A stretch of DNA of 35,477 bases, taken from NCBI GenBank assembly GCA_013054445.1, contig JAAMPI010000485.1, positions 1 to 35,477 of the forward strand, written 5' to 3'. The stretch comes from Cudoniella acicularis. Taxonomy: Eukaryota > Ascomycota > Leotiomycetes > Helotiales > Helotiaceae. Of this stretch, positions 1 through 11,521 are shown in pieces (positions within the stretch are counted from its first letter, which is position 1; the number at the start of each line of letters is the position of its first letter). A model generated the notes under the pieces. The model was not told the origin of the DNA and searched no databases. It saw only the letters and a list, made by a program, of their open reading frames with translations. Position numbers and translations under genes: made by a program.

Positions 1-3000
1 AGATCCTCGCTTTATTTTAAGGTGTAGGTTTTTCTTTTATTTCTAGGAGAGAAGCTGATGTCTTTCGATGGTCGCTTGGCTGCTGTTGCGGCTTCTTTTG
101 CTGTCCTTTTTTTTAATTCGTTTGGTTGGTTTTTGGAAAATACTTGAACGAACGAACGAACCAACCGACATATTTCCTCAAAATAACTCTCAATTAAACA
201 GCCCGCCTACTTTCTCTTGCCCTCCACCACATTTCTGATCTTCTTTGCCGCAACGTCTTTCCACTCACAGAAGTAAAAGTCTCGGGTCGTTATGTCCATA
301 ACATTTTTTACCCGCTCCTTTTCTTAGCAAGAGTTTCCCGTGTATGTCCATTTCCAACCCTCAAGCACCACCCAGGCCTTATTTTATGCAAGAGAGGTAG
401 AGAGAAATAGAGTTTGTAGAGAAAAGTGAATGTACACGCGCACTTTTAACCTTTACTTCCTTCCCCCCTTCCTTTCTCTGAAAATCCCCCAACGTTTTTA
501 ATCTATCTCAGATAAAACCTAACAAACACTGGAATAATTTCGATGAAACGGCCAATATGAAAAGACTCTCACCCACAAGAGGATTGCAAGAAATGCAATG
601 TAACGAAAAACAGTAATAGGGGAATATATGTTTGCTCTCGAGACTCTCGCGGGAATAGAGAGTCTTTTCCTCACGGGTGGAATAGCCATTTTGGTTAAAA
701 AGGGGCACTGGATTTGTTTTAAGGGGGTAAGAACGAGGATTATGGGGTGGAGGCTTTGAGGGTTGAGGAGCGTGATGGAAGTGCCGCTGTCACTGGACCC
801 TCTACTGCAAAATCTAAACCACCCAATCACTACAACACAACAACCACCGTATCATTTTCCCTAGAGCCAATAAAAATACATCTCTAGCCCACAGCGCGCA
901 CCAGGAGCCTACTTTCCAAATCCTTAAAATTTAAAATCAATAACCACGACCCACGACCCACGATCCATCCAATTCAATCATTTCCCCGGATGTTCCCTTT
1001 CCCCACTCGCTCTAATTCGAGTGAGTCCACGTCAACGCCTCTATATACTCCTCCACGAAATCCACGGAAAGAATTCAGGGGCCACAGAATAGGATCCAAG
1101 TCCAAATTGGGGGATGGGGAGGGTTTTCGTTCGAAGTGAGAGTGTGGGTTCCACAGATGCCTGGATGGCAGTGGAAGTGGATGTTGTCTGATAGATTGGG
1201 TAACGGTAGAGAGAGAAAGAATGGATAAATTCATTTCTATTTCTCTCACACTCTACCTGCTATAGAAATTATGCTTTTCTTGCATTTACATATAGCTGTT
1301 GAGGGCTAAGTGATTGACAATAAAGAGGGTATGTGTAATTTTCCTCCTTCAAGGCTTCTTTATTCCTACCTGAGCCATCTATTTAACCAGTACTTCGAAA
1401 ATAGATCAATCCAGGTGTTTTAGTGAAAAACACTAGTTACATACAACCTCAGACCCTCAGACCCTCACCTCCACCCCCTCCTGCACCCCCAACCTCCAAC
1501 CTCCTACCCCTAAAACGTAAATAAAAGCCAGCCGACAACTAAATTCACAAATAGCAAACAAAAAAGAAATTTTTGACAAACTTACACTCATAAAGTGGAC
1601 AAGATCCCTCGCTTTACTATGCCAAGGTACCTTTTTCACCAAGTTTTTGAACCTTCTTTGCGATCAAAAAAGGAAGAGGCATTGAGAATTAAGCTGGGGC
1701 TTTCTAGTTTATTTCTTAGAGGTTTCAAGCAGCAAACTCTATTGCTGTCATTCTCAAGCGCACTGTCAACCCAAAGCATAATACTGTCACTCCAAGCCAT
1801 GCTATCACCATAAATCGTGTTGTCAACAACACTTAACGTCCATGTTTTTGAACAGTTTGAAGAATATGCACATCAAACTTCCCACTCCATCGTTACATTG
1901 AAACGAACTCCCCTTGGCCTGGGTGCGCTCAAGAGCTGTTGATGAATACGTGCTAAACGCCATCCTCACAGTTGTGTAGTCGGCTAGCAGAGTCCAGCAT
2001 GTTCTTGTCTGATTGGCAGGGTGTAAGGTTGGTTGGTACAGACTAGGTAGGAATTAGAATAATGTCGTCGACTTTTTATAGGTAGTTCGACTGAGGTTAG
2101 TGATATCCAATATTCAATATCCCATTAGCAAAGTGGAAGGAGCCCGGGAAACATGTGCATCCTTCCCCATTTCTAGCTCGAAAGTATAAGAACAAACCAA
2201 CGCCACCCAGAAAGAATGGAGCTCAAGAAGAGTGTGTGAACTACTAACAACGAGAGGTCGGTTTTGAACAAGTATCGGAAGGTGAATGTGGAGGAGTGTT
2301 TCGAGGAGTAGGCTGTGAACTGAGAAATAGAATGAGGTTGGTGATCGGTGTTTGGGGAGAAGGCTTCGGAAAGGAGAGAAGTGGCGAGTGGCTTTCGGTC
2401 GGTCGGTCACTTGGCTAGTAAACTGTAGGCGGGGTGCGTCCGTCTCTGAAAGGCTAGAATTGAAATCTTCCACCGGCTGAGGAAGGTACCTCTTCATTTC
2501 ACAAATCCGCAATGCTGAGTTGAACCTGGCTATTTGGGGGTAAGAAAGCGATACCAACGAGGAAAATATCCGGAAATAGCGACTCGACGTGGAGAGGATA
2601 GGGATATCCAATGGCCTTATCTCAAAGTCTTAACTTGGCCGTCTGGCAGTGACGGACATCGGTATCTCAGTATCTGAGAGACAAACTTCAAAATTTCACC
2701 CTCTTTAGGAGATGTGTCCATTAAAAATCCGCACGGCTAAGTTGAGTGTTGCGTTTGTACGAGAACAAATGGGACACAGCTTGACAGAAGGTGCGCCATC
2801 CTCTAAGGGGCTGTGAGCCTGGTGAGCGCTTGCTCAAAACTTTGTGTTACGAAGTACGAGAATACGGATGTAGCTGAGAAGTTCCCAATACCCCACCTTA
2901 CCCGTATCAACAATAGTTTACTTCTTCAGCCGGAACGCCGGAAAATTCCCTGGCAGCCGCGAGGCGTACCCGAGTAGTTAACCACTGTCTGAGGCACCGA

Positions 3001-5204
3001 GACTTCCTCACCGAAAGCTAAAAAAAAAAGTGAAACATATCCATCCAAAATATTTTCTGAATTAGATACCGGCCGCGGTCCGCCATGTTCTTAAACATAA
3101 GACTCAGCCATGGCTCCGAATGAGACGAGATTCGTATGGGAATCTGTAAGTAGAAAGGGGTTGAAGATTGTTGATCAAGTATGCTTGTAAAAGGAGAAGA
3201 CATTTTTCTTTGCAGATAACTGGAAGCCACCACAAAGGAATTGAAACACGGCCCACTTGGCGTTTGCATATGTGCGACAACAGGTCGCTCATGATAGAAC
3301 AAACATGCACAGTGACTAATGCATCTATGCGTCTGGATGAGCTCCGATACAGGCCTCACAGTGTTTCCGATGTGGTGGTTTCTCTTTGGGGTTTGGGCGA
3401 GAGAGGCTGAGTCTTTTATGCAGCTCGTACGCGTGAGTAAAAAGTGAGCGGTACATGGTTGTAGCCCGTAACATGGGCCTCTTGGCTGCAGGTACTTGAG
3501 TACTCGTAATCCGTAGCATCACGGTAGTACGGTGGTGTAGTGGTGTTGTGCTAGTCGCGAATGAAGAAAAGCGTGGTGGCGAAAGCATTGGGCAGCCTGC
3601 GACCAAGCGACCCTTGCTTTTCGTTCCGAGAGTCAGCATGCTATGAATAGAAAATTGCCCCCACCAGGGGCCCGTATAGATGCGCTGGTGGTGAGCTGAT
3701 TTTTGCCCGACAGAAAGCTCGAAAATCATGTCCAATTCTGTCCGACAAGATGTGTTTCATGTGTGTGAAAGTGTGCGTTCCCCAGGAGATCCCAACTTTT
3801 ATATGATGGCATTTGTGCATTGCCATGGTTGAAAGCATGGAAGAAATGTGCATGGCCATGCAAAATATTCAGTGACGTACGATTTCCAGGTGCGACAGGC
3901 TTTCCTCGCTTGGGCAGGGTGATGCTGGGAGAAGTTTGTTTTTGGGCAGGGTTGTGAAGGGGCCTGGGGCCTGCTCGGATCGTGAAGCACTTCATGAAGT
4001 TATTAATCCACAATCATCTGAGGATCTATGGGAATGTGAGGTGTGTAGCGCGAATTAGGAAAGGGAAAAAAGATGGCTGGTTGGTGGTGTGATTGCAGCG
4101 ACAATGGCCTTCTTTTGCCTTGTTCGTGGCTCGGCAGCAGGGGTGCGATTGTGCATCTGGCCAGCTTGGGCTTTCAGATACGGCATTTTCAAAAGCATCG
4201 ACTTTGAGGCCAAAGAGTTGAAACTTTCAGAGACGAACCAACCAAGCTGAGAAAGCAGAAGACATGAAGAACAGCTTTAGCCAGGTCTTGGGCTGCCCAA
4301 GCTTTACTACTTGGCCGAGAATTCGTCCGGGTCCATTTTCGAAAGTAGATGCCGTAGTTCCCTCTAGATCGTAGACCGGCTGGAACTATCTCCTACTATA
4401 AGGATAAAAAGGTGGTTGATACGGCGTCAGCAAAGGCACGTCCCTCCTATAGGACGTCCCAAGCACTCCAAGCAGCGAGTTGATGCATGCTTTCTCTCAA
4501 GTTTTCTGCTGTCTTCTCCACTCCTCCACGTCCCTTAGCTCGTATTCAGTGCGCTCGTAGTCGAATATATAGAAACGAGTGTCGTCCCTCAAAGAAATGC
4601 TCTGATCCCAATCGAATTGTTTCTTCTCCCATCGTCACTCGTTCGATCGTCCCAGCCATCTCGATCCCGTTTTACCCGTTCGCTCACTGGGGTTGCACAC
4701 CTTGCAAGAGGTGAAATCATCAGATTTACTTTGTAAGTGCATGGATTTTTCTTATATCGATGTTCAGCAGGACTCGCCCGAGTTTTGTTTTCTGGAGCAA
4801 GAATGAGGCGCCACAGCGTGACGGCAGGCGAATACGAACCCTGCCCTGCGCCTTCCTGTTCCACGCCAGCAGGGCAAGCCTGCAAGGTCAACCCAGCGAG
4901 CCAAGTTCAGCAAGCCTGCAAGCCACCACACGAGGTTGAGACTTGAGCAGTGAGCTGGAGTTCCGACTGCACGGCTGCCCTTCCACCTCTTGTCATCTTC
5001 CGCCGATTCTCTCAAAACTTCGGTCTCGTCACCTCTGCATACTCTTCTTCTCGCACCGAGTGCTGCCATTCGTTCATTCTTGTGGATTCAGCTGCCCGGC
5101 TCTGCTGCTGCAGCTTCTCCTCCCTCCTCCCTTCACTCACCGTCCACGTCCACACGAAACTTCGAAACTAACCCGGCGCTTCGTTCCCGGCTTTTCTGGT
5201 TGCC
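1..5204. other. Long gene-free stretch
   Basis: No reading frame here has recognisable domains, a sensible start context and splice sites together. The open frames are short, overlap on both strands and look like chance. Visible features are a short AACG microsatellite near 145-160, homopurine/homopyrimidine patches, and a pyrimidine-rich stretch from about 4940 to 5200 that is probably the 5' UTR or core promoter of the gene starting at 5205. The motif AAGCCTGCAAG occurs twice, near 4875 and 4913. A long 5' leader, a non-coding transcript or a relic mobile element cannot be excluded. Confidence 0.5.
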
Positions 5205-6748
5205 ATGATGAGTTCCGCTAATGGCGAAAAGATTGAAGAATCCGAGAAGCTGCTAGCTTATTCTCCGACTTCATTACCTCTTGATAAAGAGGCCCAGCTT
5301 TTGAACCCCCAGGAAGAAGGCTCTAGAAAGCAAGCCAAGATGCAGAAAATCCAACATCTCCTCTTTACTATATTCGTCCTTTCACTCCTCACCGTCGGCA
5401 TTGTGTGTGTTTCGTCGAAGAACACCCACCTTAGCAAAGTCGATTGCTCTCGAACCCTCCCAATCGTCCCTGTACAGGCTCCACCCCCTCTTCCAGAGGA
5501 GGTCAAGAAATTCCAGGAGCTTCTCAACACTGTCGAGCCCGCCTCTCTCCACGAAGTCCTGCACGAACATTTGAAGGAGAAATATCAACATGGTGTCTAT
5601 CAGGAAGACAAAACTGCAATGGAGGTAGTGCATAAGGAAGATGCTGCCGTGGCACATAGCCTGATCGAGTTGGCAAAGAGGCAATCCAACAGCTCTTCGG
5701 TCGCCCCTACATCCATCTCCACAGTCACTCAGGGAACCACCGTGGTGTCAGCTCCAACATCTGCTACTAGTTCTATTGAAAAGGCTTCGACAAACCAAGC
5801 GTCAACTTCTGCACCAACAAGTCTTATCGCAACGACATCTCCATCAGCTACAACAGACAGTGGATCTTCTCAAGCTTCTTCGGGCTCTGCATCGCAGACG
5901 ACGCAAGCACCGGTCTCATCCAAAGCATCAACAGGTATGTTTAGCAGTGGCCTTGCCACTTAACCCTTCACCCCTTTTGCAATGATATCGCCCCCCGTAT
6001 CACGGCATTCAAACAAACCCTCGAGTCTCCCTATTGCTTCAATCACACAAAACTACTCAAGCATCAAGCTTTATTCCCGGCTGTTTCTTGAATATATACT
6101 TCCCCACGAGTGCCGACACATAGTATTTTCCCCACAAGTCAACTCTGCTTTTATGTTAGCATCAATCATGTTTTCTTTGCAGACTAGCAGCGGATGTTTA
6201 AAAGGCACCAGACTGTTGCCTTCATTTGAGAATAGCATTTATCTTGTTCCAGCAGTCCAAGCTTTTCAAATGCTTTTTTTCTTTCGGACAATCAATTTAA
6301 CTGTATCTCAGGGGCTGTAGCTTCTACTTCTCCTGAACCTTCTCCTTCTGGATCTTCTTGTTCTGGGCCCTCCTCGGTGTCCTCCGTTCCTTCGTCTCCT
6401 ACTTCCTCTCAGGACTCTTCTACATCTTCTCTGGATACTTCACAGACCTCTTCTAGGAGCGGATCTAACTTTCCTACAGACAGTTCCACAGCAGGTTCAC
6501 AAGACACCACTTCCCAAGCAGCTGCCCAAAGCTCAACCACACAACAAATTGTCTACAAGACGACACTAGCAGACGGAGCGCAAAGTACAGTTACTTCTTA
6601 CACTGTTGTTCCTGCCAATGCGCAAACAGCTGGATCTTCGAAGACTACCGCGAACGCCAGTCTCCAAACTGGAGCCGCGAGCCCAAGGGAGATCGGGTTG
6701 AACGCTCTGTTGGGTGTCTTGGGTATGGTCGTCCTGGCTGGGTTGTGA
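5205..6748 (+). CDS. Ser/Thr-rich surface protein with N- and C-terminal hydrophobic segments
   Basis: Two exons, 5205..5934 and 6312..6748, join in frame across a GTATGT...CAG intron of 377 bp, giving 388 residues. Residues 1-45 are polar and charged. Residues about 51-69 are strongly hydrophobic, either a signal anchor or, if translation starts at Met46 (5340), an ordinary signal peptide. A conserved-looking domain follows (about 95-165) with LHEVLHEHL and KYQHGVYQEDKTAMEVVHKED, ending in a KR dibasic site that Kex2 could cut. The remainder to about residue 360 is a Ser/Thr/Ala/Gln mucin-like stalk. The last ~20 residues are hydrophobic after a small-residue stretch, as in a GPI-attachment signal. 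I infer a glycosylated cell-surface or cell-wall protein. No enzymatic motif is visible, and the choice between the two starts is unresolved. Confidence 0.75.
5935..6311 (+). other. Long intron of the Ser/Thr-rich protein gene
   Basis: The donor is GTATGT at 5935 and the acceptor CTCAG ends at 6311. At 377 bp this is several times longer than most introns in the window. An internal CAG at 6181-6183 is not usable in phase 1, because the next codon would be a stop. The intron is AT-rich with stops in the reading frame. I see no structured RNA in it. Confidence 0.65.
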
Positions 6749-7763
6749 TCCCCCTGTTTCAGGAAGGTTCAGAGGAAGGATGCGAAAATTTGAATTCATT
6801 TACATTTTACAGTTGCACAGCATAGCATAGCGATGGGGTTGTTTGATCAGCACACACACAAACTAATGTCTCTCCTTAATCGACAACTGGATCGAATCGA
6901 ATCGAAAAACACAAACACATACATACGAATTTTCTTCCGCCTTCAATTCATAGAAACTAGGATGGAACGGACTGCTAGGTCCCGGGGTTATTTAATTGCG
7001 ACAGGAGTCGATGGTGCTGAAATAGACAGGGGTTTGAGGAGTACTATTTACTTTTTATTTTATCGAGGCGAGGGCTTTTAGAGGCAAGCGGGTTATATTT
7101 CCAGCCACAAGTGGAAAATGCATCGTTTGGCGTAGCATCGCATCGATTTGAATTTGTATCAAGCTATCGAGAAAGCAAGGAAGGGAAAAGTTGTAATTGC
7201 CTGGGAATAATTTCGGAGAATGATGGGAATCCGAGGGGGGTGGTCAGATTAGATCGGATCGGATCGGATCCTGGTCAGTATTAACTACCTAGAGGTACAC
7301 AGACAAAATTGTATACATAGTCCCCACCCACATTTGAGCATTCTGCTTGGAGTGATGTGACTAGAGTTTAGTATTCTTGGGGTGAATTGTAAAACTTTTA
7401 GCTTGGTCGGTGCTTCACTTCACTGGAATTTGGATTTGCGATAATGGACTTGTTTTTAGAAGTAGGTGGATGGGTATAGTGCTGCCTGGTTTCATATTTT
7501 TGTTCTTGTCGTACAAATCACACCGTAATCTAATATGCCGCCCCGTTTGAGAAATCCCCCTTTATCCCCCCTGGAGTGGTCGCAGTTCCAATTCAAATTC
7601 CATGCCAGTACTGTAAAGTATAGCACCACACTGAACAATGAATGGTCTTCCTTCCATCCTCGCGTCTACCCGCTCACTTATTATACATCCTCACGGCTAC
7701 ACTTCGCCTCCTAAACATCCAGCGTCCCATAAATTCAACCCCAATAAACAAATAAAAGAAATC
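6749..7763. other. Convergent intergenic region
   Basis: This gap holds the 3' ends of two convergent genes. A short GATCG tandem repeat lies at about 7252-7269. The small open frames here lack domain or splice support. The stretch is AT-rich, as expected for 3' UTRs and terminators, but I cannot point to a specific poly(A) site. Confidence 0.5.
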
Positions 7764-8323
7764 TTATCCCGGCCCTATCCTAGGCATGTCGTGGTGCTCA
7801 CTGAGATTACTGAGGTATTTATTTAGTTCTTCGACGCGCTGCTTGTGTGTTTTTGGGCCTTCGCGGGCGAGGCGGTCTTGTAGCTGTGTTTATGTTAGCT
7901 GGTGTATATTGAGGCCTCTTGTTTGGGGGGTAGGTGGAAGGTGTAAGAAGGGTAGGAAATGGGTATAGGAGGGGATTAAATGGGGGGAAGTTGGGAGAGG
8001 GGGATAAAGGAACATACCCTCTTCTTCCTCATCTCCTCATAAGCACGCTCACTAGCCGTCTTTCCATCCCCACCTCTCTCTTCCAGGGTACGTAGTTGCT
8101 CTTCTGTTAATTCTTCTTCCTCTCCTTCTCCTTCCTTTCCACCCTCTTTCTCCGCATCTTTCTTGGTTTTGCTAACATCTTTGCTGGTTGAGGAAGAGGG
8201 ATCTTGGGGATTTGTGGAGAGTTTGTCTTTCTTCTTCTTCTTGGTTTTCGTAACGCCGGTGGGCTTTGCGCCTTTAAGTTTTAGGCCGCCGCGCACTATT
8301 GGGGCGTAGTCGTCTGAGGTCAT
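7764..8323 (-). CDS. FAM32A-like (DUF1754) nuclear protein
   Basis: Two exons on the minus strand, 8323..8018 and 7883..7764, are separated by a 134-bp GTATGT...ACAG intron in phase 0, giving 141 residues. The N-terminus MTSDDYAPIVRGGLKLKG carries the glycine/leucine/lysine motif typical of the family. A lysine-rich low-complexity stretch (about 26-35) and an acidic Glu/Gly segment (about 59-72) follow. The C-terminal block includes SERAYEEMRKKR, then KTHKQRVEELNKYL and the ending HDMPRIGPG, which match the conserved FAM32A tail. Animal FAM32A is known from spliceosome structures, where its tail reaches the catalytic centre. An equivalent role here is inferred from homology. The start at 8323 is chosen because the upstream part of the open frame is low complexity and unlike the family. 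Confidence 0.93.
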
Positions 8324-9500
8324 GATGGTGGGTGGTGTGCGGATTGTGGTGTTGGAGAAGAGGATGAGGGGGAGGTTGGTGGAGGAGTGCAGAGGGAACG
8401 GCAAAATCTTGGGCGGTGAGTGGTTGCGGGTAGAGGTGGCAGAATGTAGGCGGTGAAGGGTTTGGGTGGAAGTGGGGCAGGGGTTCACAACGACGACAAT
8501 CATTGATGATGATTCTTCGAAATCGAAGAAAAGATGCAACGACGGAAGAAAAATGTGCAATGAGCAAATTATCACTTCTTTATTAAGGGATAGTCTTGAT
8601 ACATTACCTTTCTCTTTAGAAAATGCTGAAATTTCGAGGCCTTTTTATGATTTCGAGTTGGATTAAATATCCTTTTCTGGACCTCTCATCTCATCCGAGG
8701 CACGTATCCCTTCGAGAGGCGGGTTGATTTGATGCCAATGGCCTGTTTGGCTTCGAATATTGCTTCTTTCCATTTTTTCCTGTGTTTTCATTGCGAGCTA
8801 TTCCTTTTAGATCCTTCTTTCAGAGTCCTTTTCTTGAAGGACATAGGCCAACTTTGCTTTCTGCCTTTAATTTATTAGTGGGTTGTTTTAGTACTATGTT
8901 CTTTGTGGTTTTGAAATCCTTTTTTTGTCTGGGTTTCGAGATTGTATCTGACTGTATGGTCTTTGAATCCCACAATTGTTTACCCCAAAAAGTATCATGA
9001 AGTCTTTCGAGAATAAAAGGCATCATACACTCCTTAAAATTTGCAACAAATCATTTTTCCGTATAAAGGCACTAGGCGGGGTCTGCTGTAGTTCGGCTAG
9101 CTTGTTCTTTACTGTGGTGCCGAAAGGTGCACAAGCACTCACTCAGAAATTTCCCGCATGGAGACCGCCTCGACTCGACCGACTTGAGCCTTGATCGCAC
9201 ATTGAAGCACCAGTACGCGGATAGATATTTTGTTTGACGCGAACTTACTTACGATCATATAAGCTGGCCCCGTTGCGGTAGCCTCCCTCCACAGCCCTTT
9301 ACTCCCAACTCACGGACGGGTACTGCCCGCGAAGCCATTCCAATTCCACCCCTTGTGATCACACCTTCAACTTTCTCAGCTCTCAGAACTTTCACCACGG
9401 ATCTTCTCATCGGTCCCTCATCTCACGAGTCTCCTCAAGGAATTACAGTCAGATCGGCACAGATTCCAGGGGCTAAGAGCCATATGAGCGACTCGGCGCC
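8324..9500. other. Divergent intergenic region
   Basis: This 1.2-kb gap lies between the start of the FAM32A-like gene (-) and the first orphan membrane gene (+), so it should contain both promoters. The part next to 9500 is pyrimidine-rich (about 9285-9430), as in many fungal 5' UTRs. No RNA gene or repeat was recognised. Short open frames here have no support. Confidence 0.45.
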
Positions 9501-10049
9501 ATGACTTCCAGGCTTAAAGACCTTGTCTTTTCCAAGCTTTCTGCCGCACCTTCCACCCAAGCCTACCAACACAATGCGACTTTTGTTTACTTGAATCTCG
9601 CGCTTTTCGAAGTCGCGCTCGAACTCTATACAGAGGGCCTAGAAAGAGACAAGAACTTCATCCAACTGCTTGCAGCTATCGATTACCTCCCTGAACAAGT
9701 CGCGACAATTCTGCAACAAACAATCAACAACAACGGAAAGGATCTCACCGCCAATTTTGCGGCCCTTAGCGAAAGTGTTCATTCGTCTAGCTTTAGTAAA
9801 GAGGAACTCTGCAACTACCTATTTCGTTCTTGGCTCTTGGGTTTGATGATTTTTATGTCTACTAACGGGAAGTTTCTCCTTTTATGCGGCCTCCTCCACA
9901 TTGCTTGTATTCAGGTTGTGATTGAGGTAGGGATGGCTTTGCCCATGTATTTTTGTCAATGCATGGTGTACATCTTCATGTCGATCGTGTGGGTTGGCAT
10001 TCGATTTTTCGCCTGGGAGATAATTCTAGAAGATATCCTAGCATTTTGA
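9501..10049 (+). CDS. Orphan membrane protein, copy 1 of a tandem pair
   Basis: A single-exon frame of 182 residues starts at ATG 9501 after a pyrimidine-rich leader. I do not recognise the family. The N-terminal ~105 residues are soluble-looking and probably helical. The C-terminal third is hydrophobic, with likely membrane segments at about 110-141 and 146-168, then the motif GIRFFAW followed by an acidic amphipathic tail ending EDILAF. The gene 560 bp downstream has the same layout and the matching motif SVRFFAW...MKDTLAL, so the two look like diverged tandem paralogues. The function is unknown; a role in an internal or plasma membrane is inferred only from hydrophobicity. No signal peptide is visible. 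The open frame, start context and paralogue support a real gene. Confidence 0.7.
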   Translation: MTSRLKDLVFSKLSAAPSTQAYQHNATFVYLNLALFEVALELYTEGLERDKNFIQLLAAIDYLPEQVATILQQTINNNGKDLTANFAALSESVHSSSFSKEELCNYLFRSWLLGLMIFMSTNGKFLLLCGLLHIACIQVVIEVGMALPMYFCQCMVYIFMSIVWVGIRFFAWEIILEDILAF

Positions 10050-10608
10050 GTCGAGACTCACACCATATGTTGATATTAACCGTTTCTGTAGCATTACTGC
10101 CGTAGTATACTGAATGAGGATGGATGGTGATGATGGAGTTGAGACGGAGGAGAAGAGATCCGAAGGATAGTCACAATAATGTAAGAACAGATTACAGAAT
10201 GAGCGGGGAAAGAAGGAGAAGTGAAAAACGAAACGTGGAGGAACATAGAGCCTGTTAGTAAGTCACACGATAAAGATCGATAGAGAAATTTGCTAGCGCG
10301 GACTGGCTTATTAACACGCTAGTCGGCTAAACTCACCTATCCATTTGGGCGGACAGGCCAAGCTCGGCTAGGTGGTCCAAACAGGGCGAGGAAGAGTCGG
10401 CGAGTACAAGTTATCATTCAAAATTCTAGATGCTCCTCCTCAGTTCCCAAACGCTTCTCTCCCAGACCCACATAAGGGCCCACGACCAATCTACCCACGT
10501 TTTCTACTTCTTCGGACTGTGACACTACTACTACAAATTGTACGGTAAAATCTTCATTGAATAGACTCTTTCTAACAAAGTACAGGTCAACACGCCAGCG
10601 CCAGCGCC
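10050..10608. other. Spacer between tandem paralogues
   Basis: This 559-bp gap contains the 3' end of copy 1 and the promoter of copy 2. An A/G-rich stretch (about 10110-10250) precedes a segment with CTAGCGCGGACTGGC (about 10294). A loosely similar CTAGCGCGCACTCGCC occurs after copy 2, near 11274, perhaps marking the duplication unit. No RNA gene is seen. Confidence 0.4.
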
Positions 10609-11205
10609 ATGGCCTCCGAAATTGAAGACCTTGACACCTCTTTTCCTGACACAAATTCCGACATAGACTCCACCCTTACCATTTCGGCCTCTCTTCCTGA
10701 GTCTACGAAAGAACCCCCACAAAAACTACCACCCGTAATCAAGAAGTTCCTTCTACTCATTGGCATCAAATTCACCAAGAACAAGTTAGAGAAACTCGCC
10801 AACCACTCCTACCTCCAGGAAGACACCAGACCCATTTTCGAAGCGACACTTCAACATTACCCCGGGCATATTGTTTTTTCGGCGATAGTGGAGAGCCTCA
10901 ATCTGCTTGCCTTTGTTGCAGAGGAACTCAACAATAATATGGACAACGGCATACGTCAAAAACTCGACTTCTCATTTCGCTGCATTGGCTTGCCTTTGGT
11001 TCTCATGATGTTTATGGCTAATCTAATGATCTTTGTATGCGGTCTTTTCGTTGTATGGGTATTGGAGGGTTTGGCGTTTTACGTTTATCTGCGCATACTG
11101 CACACCTTTGCGGTTATTATCTGGATTAGCGTTCGCTTTTTTGCCTGGAGGAGGATTATGAAAGACACTTTGGCGCTTTGGGGCAAGACTCGCAGTCTGT
11201 ATTGA
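10609..11205 (+). CDS. Orphan membrane protein, copy 2 of a tandem pair
   Basis: A single-exon frame of 198 residues begins at ATG 10609 in a favourable CGCC context. The first ~40 residues are acidic and Ser/Thr/Pro-rich, probably disordered and cytosolic. A helical domain follows (about 42-120), then two hydrophobic segments (about 125-152 and 155-174) and the motif SVRFFAW at 174-180. The basic tail reads RRIMKDTLAL and ends KTRSLY, where copy 1 is acidic. The shared FR...MFM...RFFAW...LA pattern identifies it as a paralogue of the gene at 9501. Beyond hydrophobic pattern and C-terminal motif the two are strongly diverged. No named domain is recognised. The opposite charge of the tails could affect membrane topology; this is inference. 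Confidence 0.75.
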   Translation: MASEIEDLDTSFPDTNSDIDSTLTISASLPESTKEPPQKLPPVIKKFLLLIGIKFTKNKLEKLANHSYLQEDTRPIFEATLQHYPGHIVFSAIVESLNLLAFVAEELNNNMDNGIRQKLDFSFRCIGLPLVLMMFMANLMIFVCGLFVVWVLEGLAFYVYLRILHTFAVIIWISVRFFAWRRIMKDTLALWGKTRSLY

Positions 11206-11521
11206 CAGTCATTGGCTCTGTAGCATAGATAATAAAACTTGTTGCCTGGTCACCTAATTTAAGGCCACTTTACTAGCGCGCACTCGCCCACGCGCATTTA
11301 AGCTAGCTCTCTCTTGTGATACTTAAACCACGTCCTTCCTCCTTCCAACTCTTCAATCGTGTCCTTTCCCCACTCTCAGGAAGAGCGCAACTAAGTCACC
11401 AACACTTTCCGCTTCCTCACTGCTACTACTCATCGTGTCACCGAATCTCCGTCCATTGGGCCTCCTTTCCAAGAATTATCAATCAGACAACCTCAAGTCT
11501 AGAGAGATCCACCTCGACACA
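11206..11521. other. Promoter/leader of the 90-nt-repeat frame
   Basis: This 316-bp stretch separates copy 2 of the orphan pair from the repeat-containing frame. Its second half (11330-11460) is pyrimidine-rich and resembles the leaders upstream of 9501 and 10609. That hints the downstream frame was once, or still is, expressed. Confidence 0.4.

Noticed and set aside
2114..2611. 165-residue open frame on the minus strand
   Set aside because: No domain, composition is not protein-like, and other frames overlap. Length alone is not enough.
8324..8575. N-terminal extension of the FAM32A-like protein
   Set aside because: The upstream frame is low complexity and absent from the family. The conserved start is at 8323.
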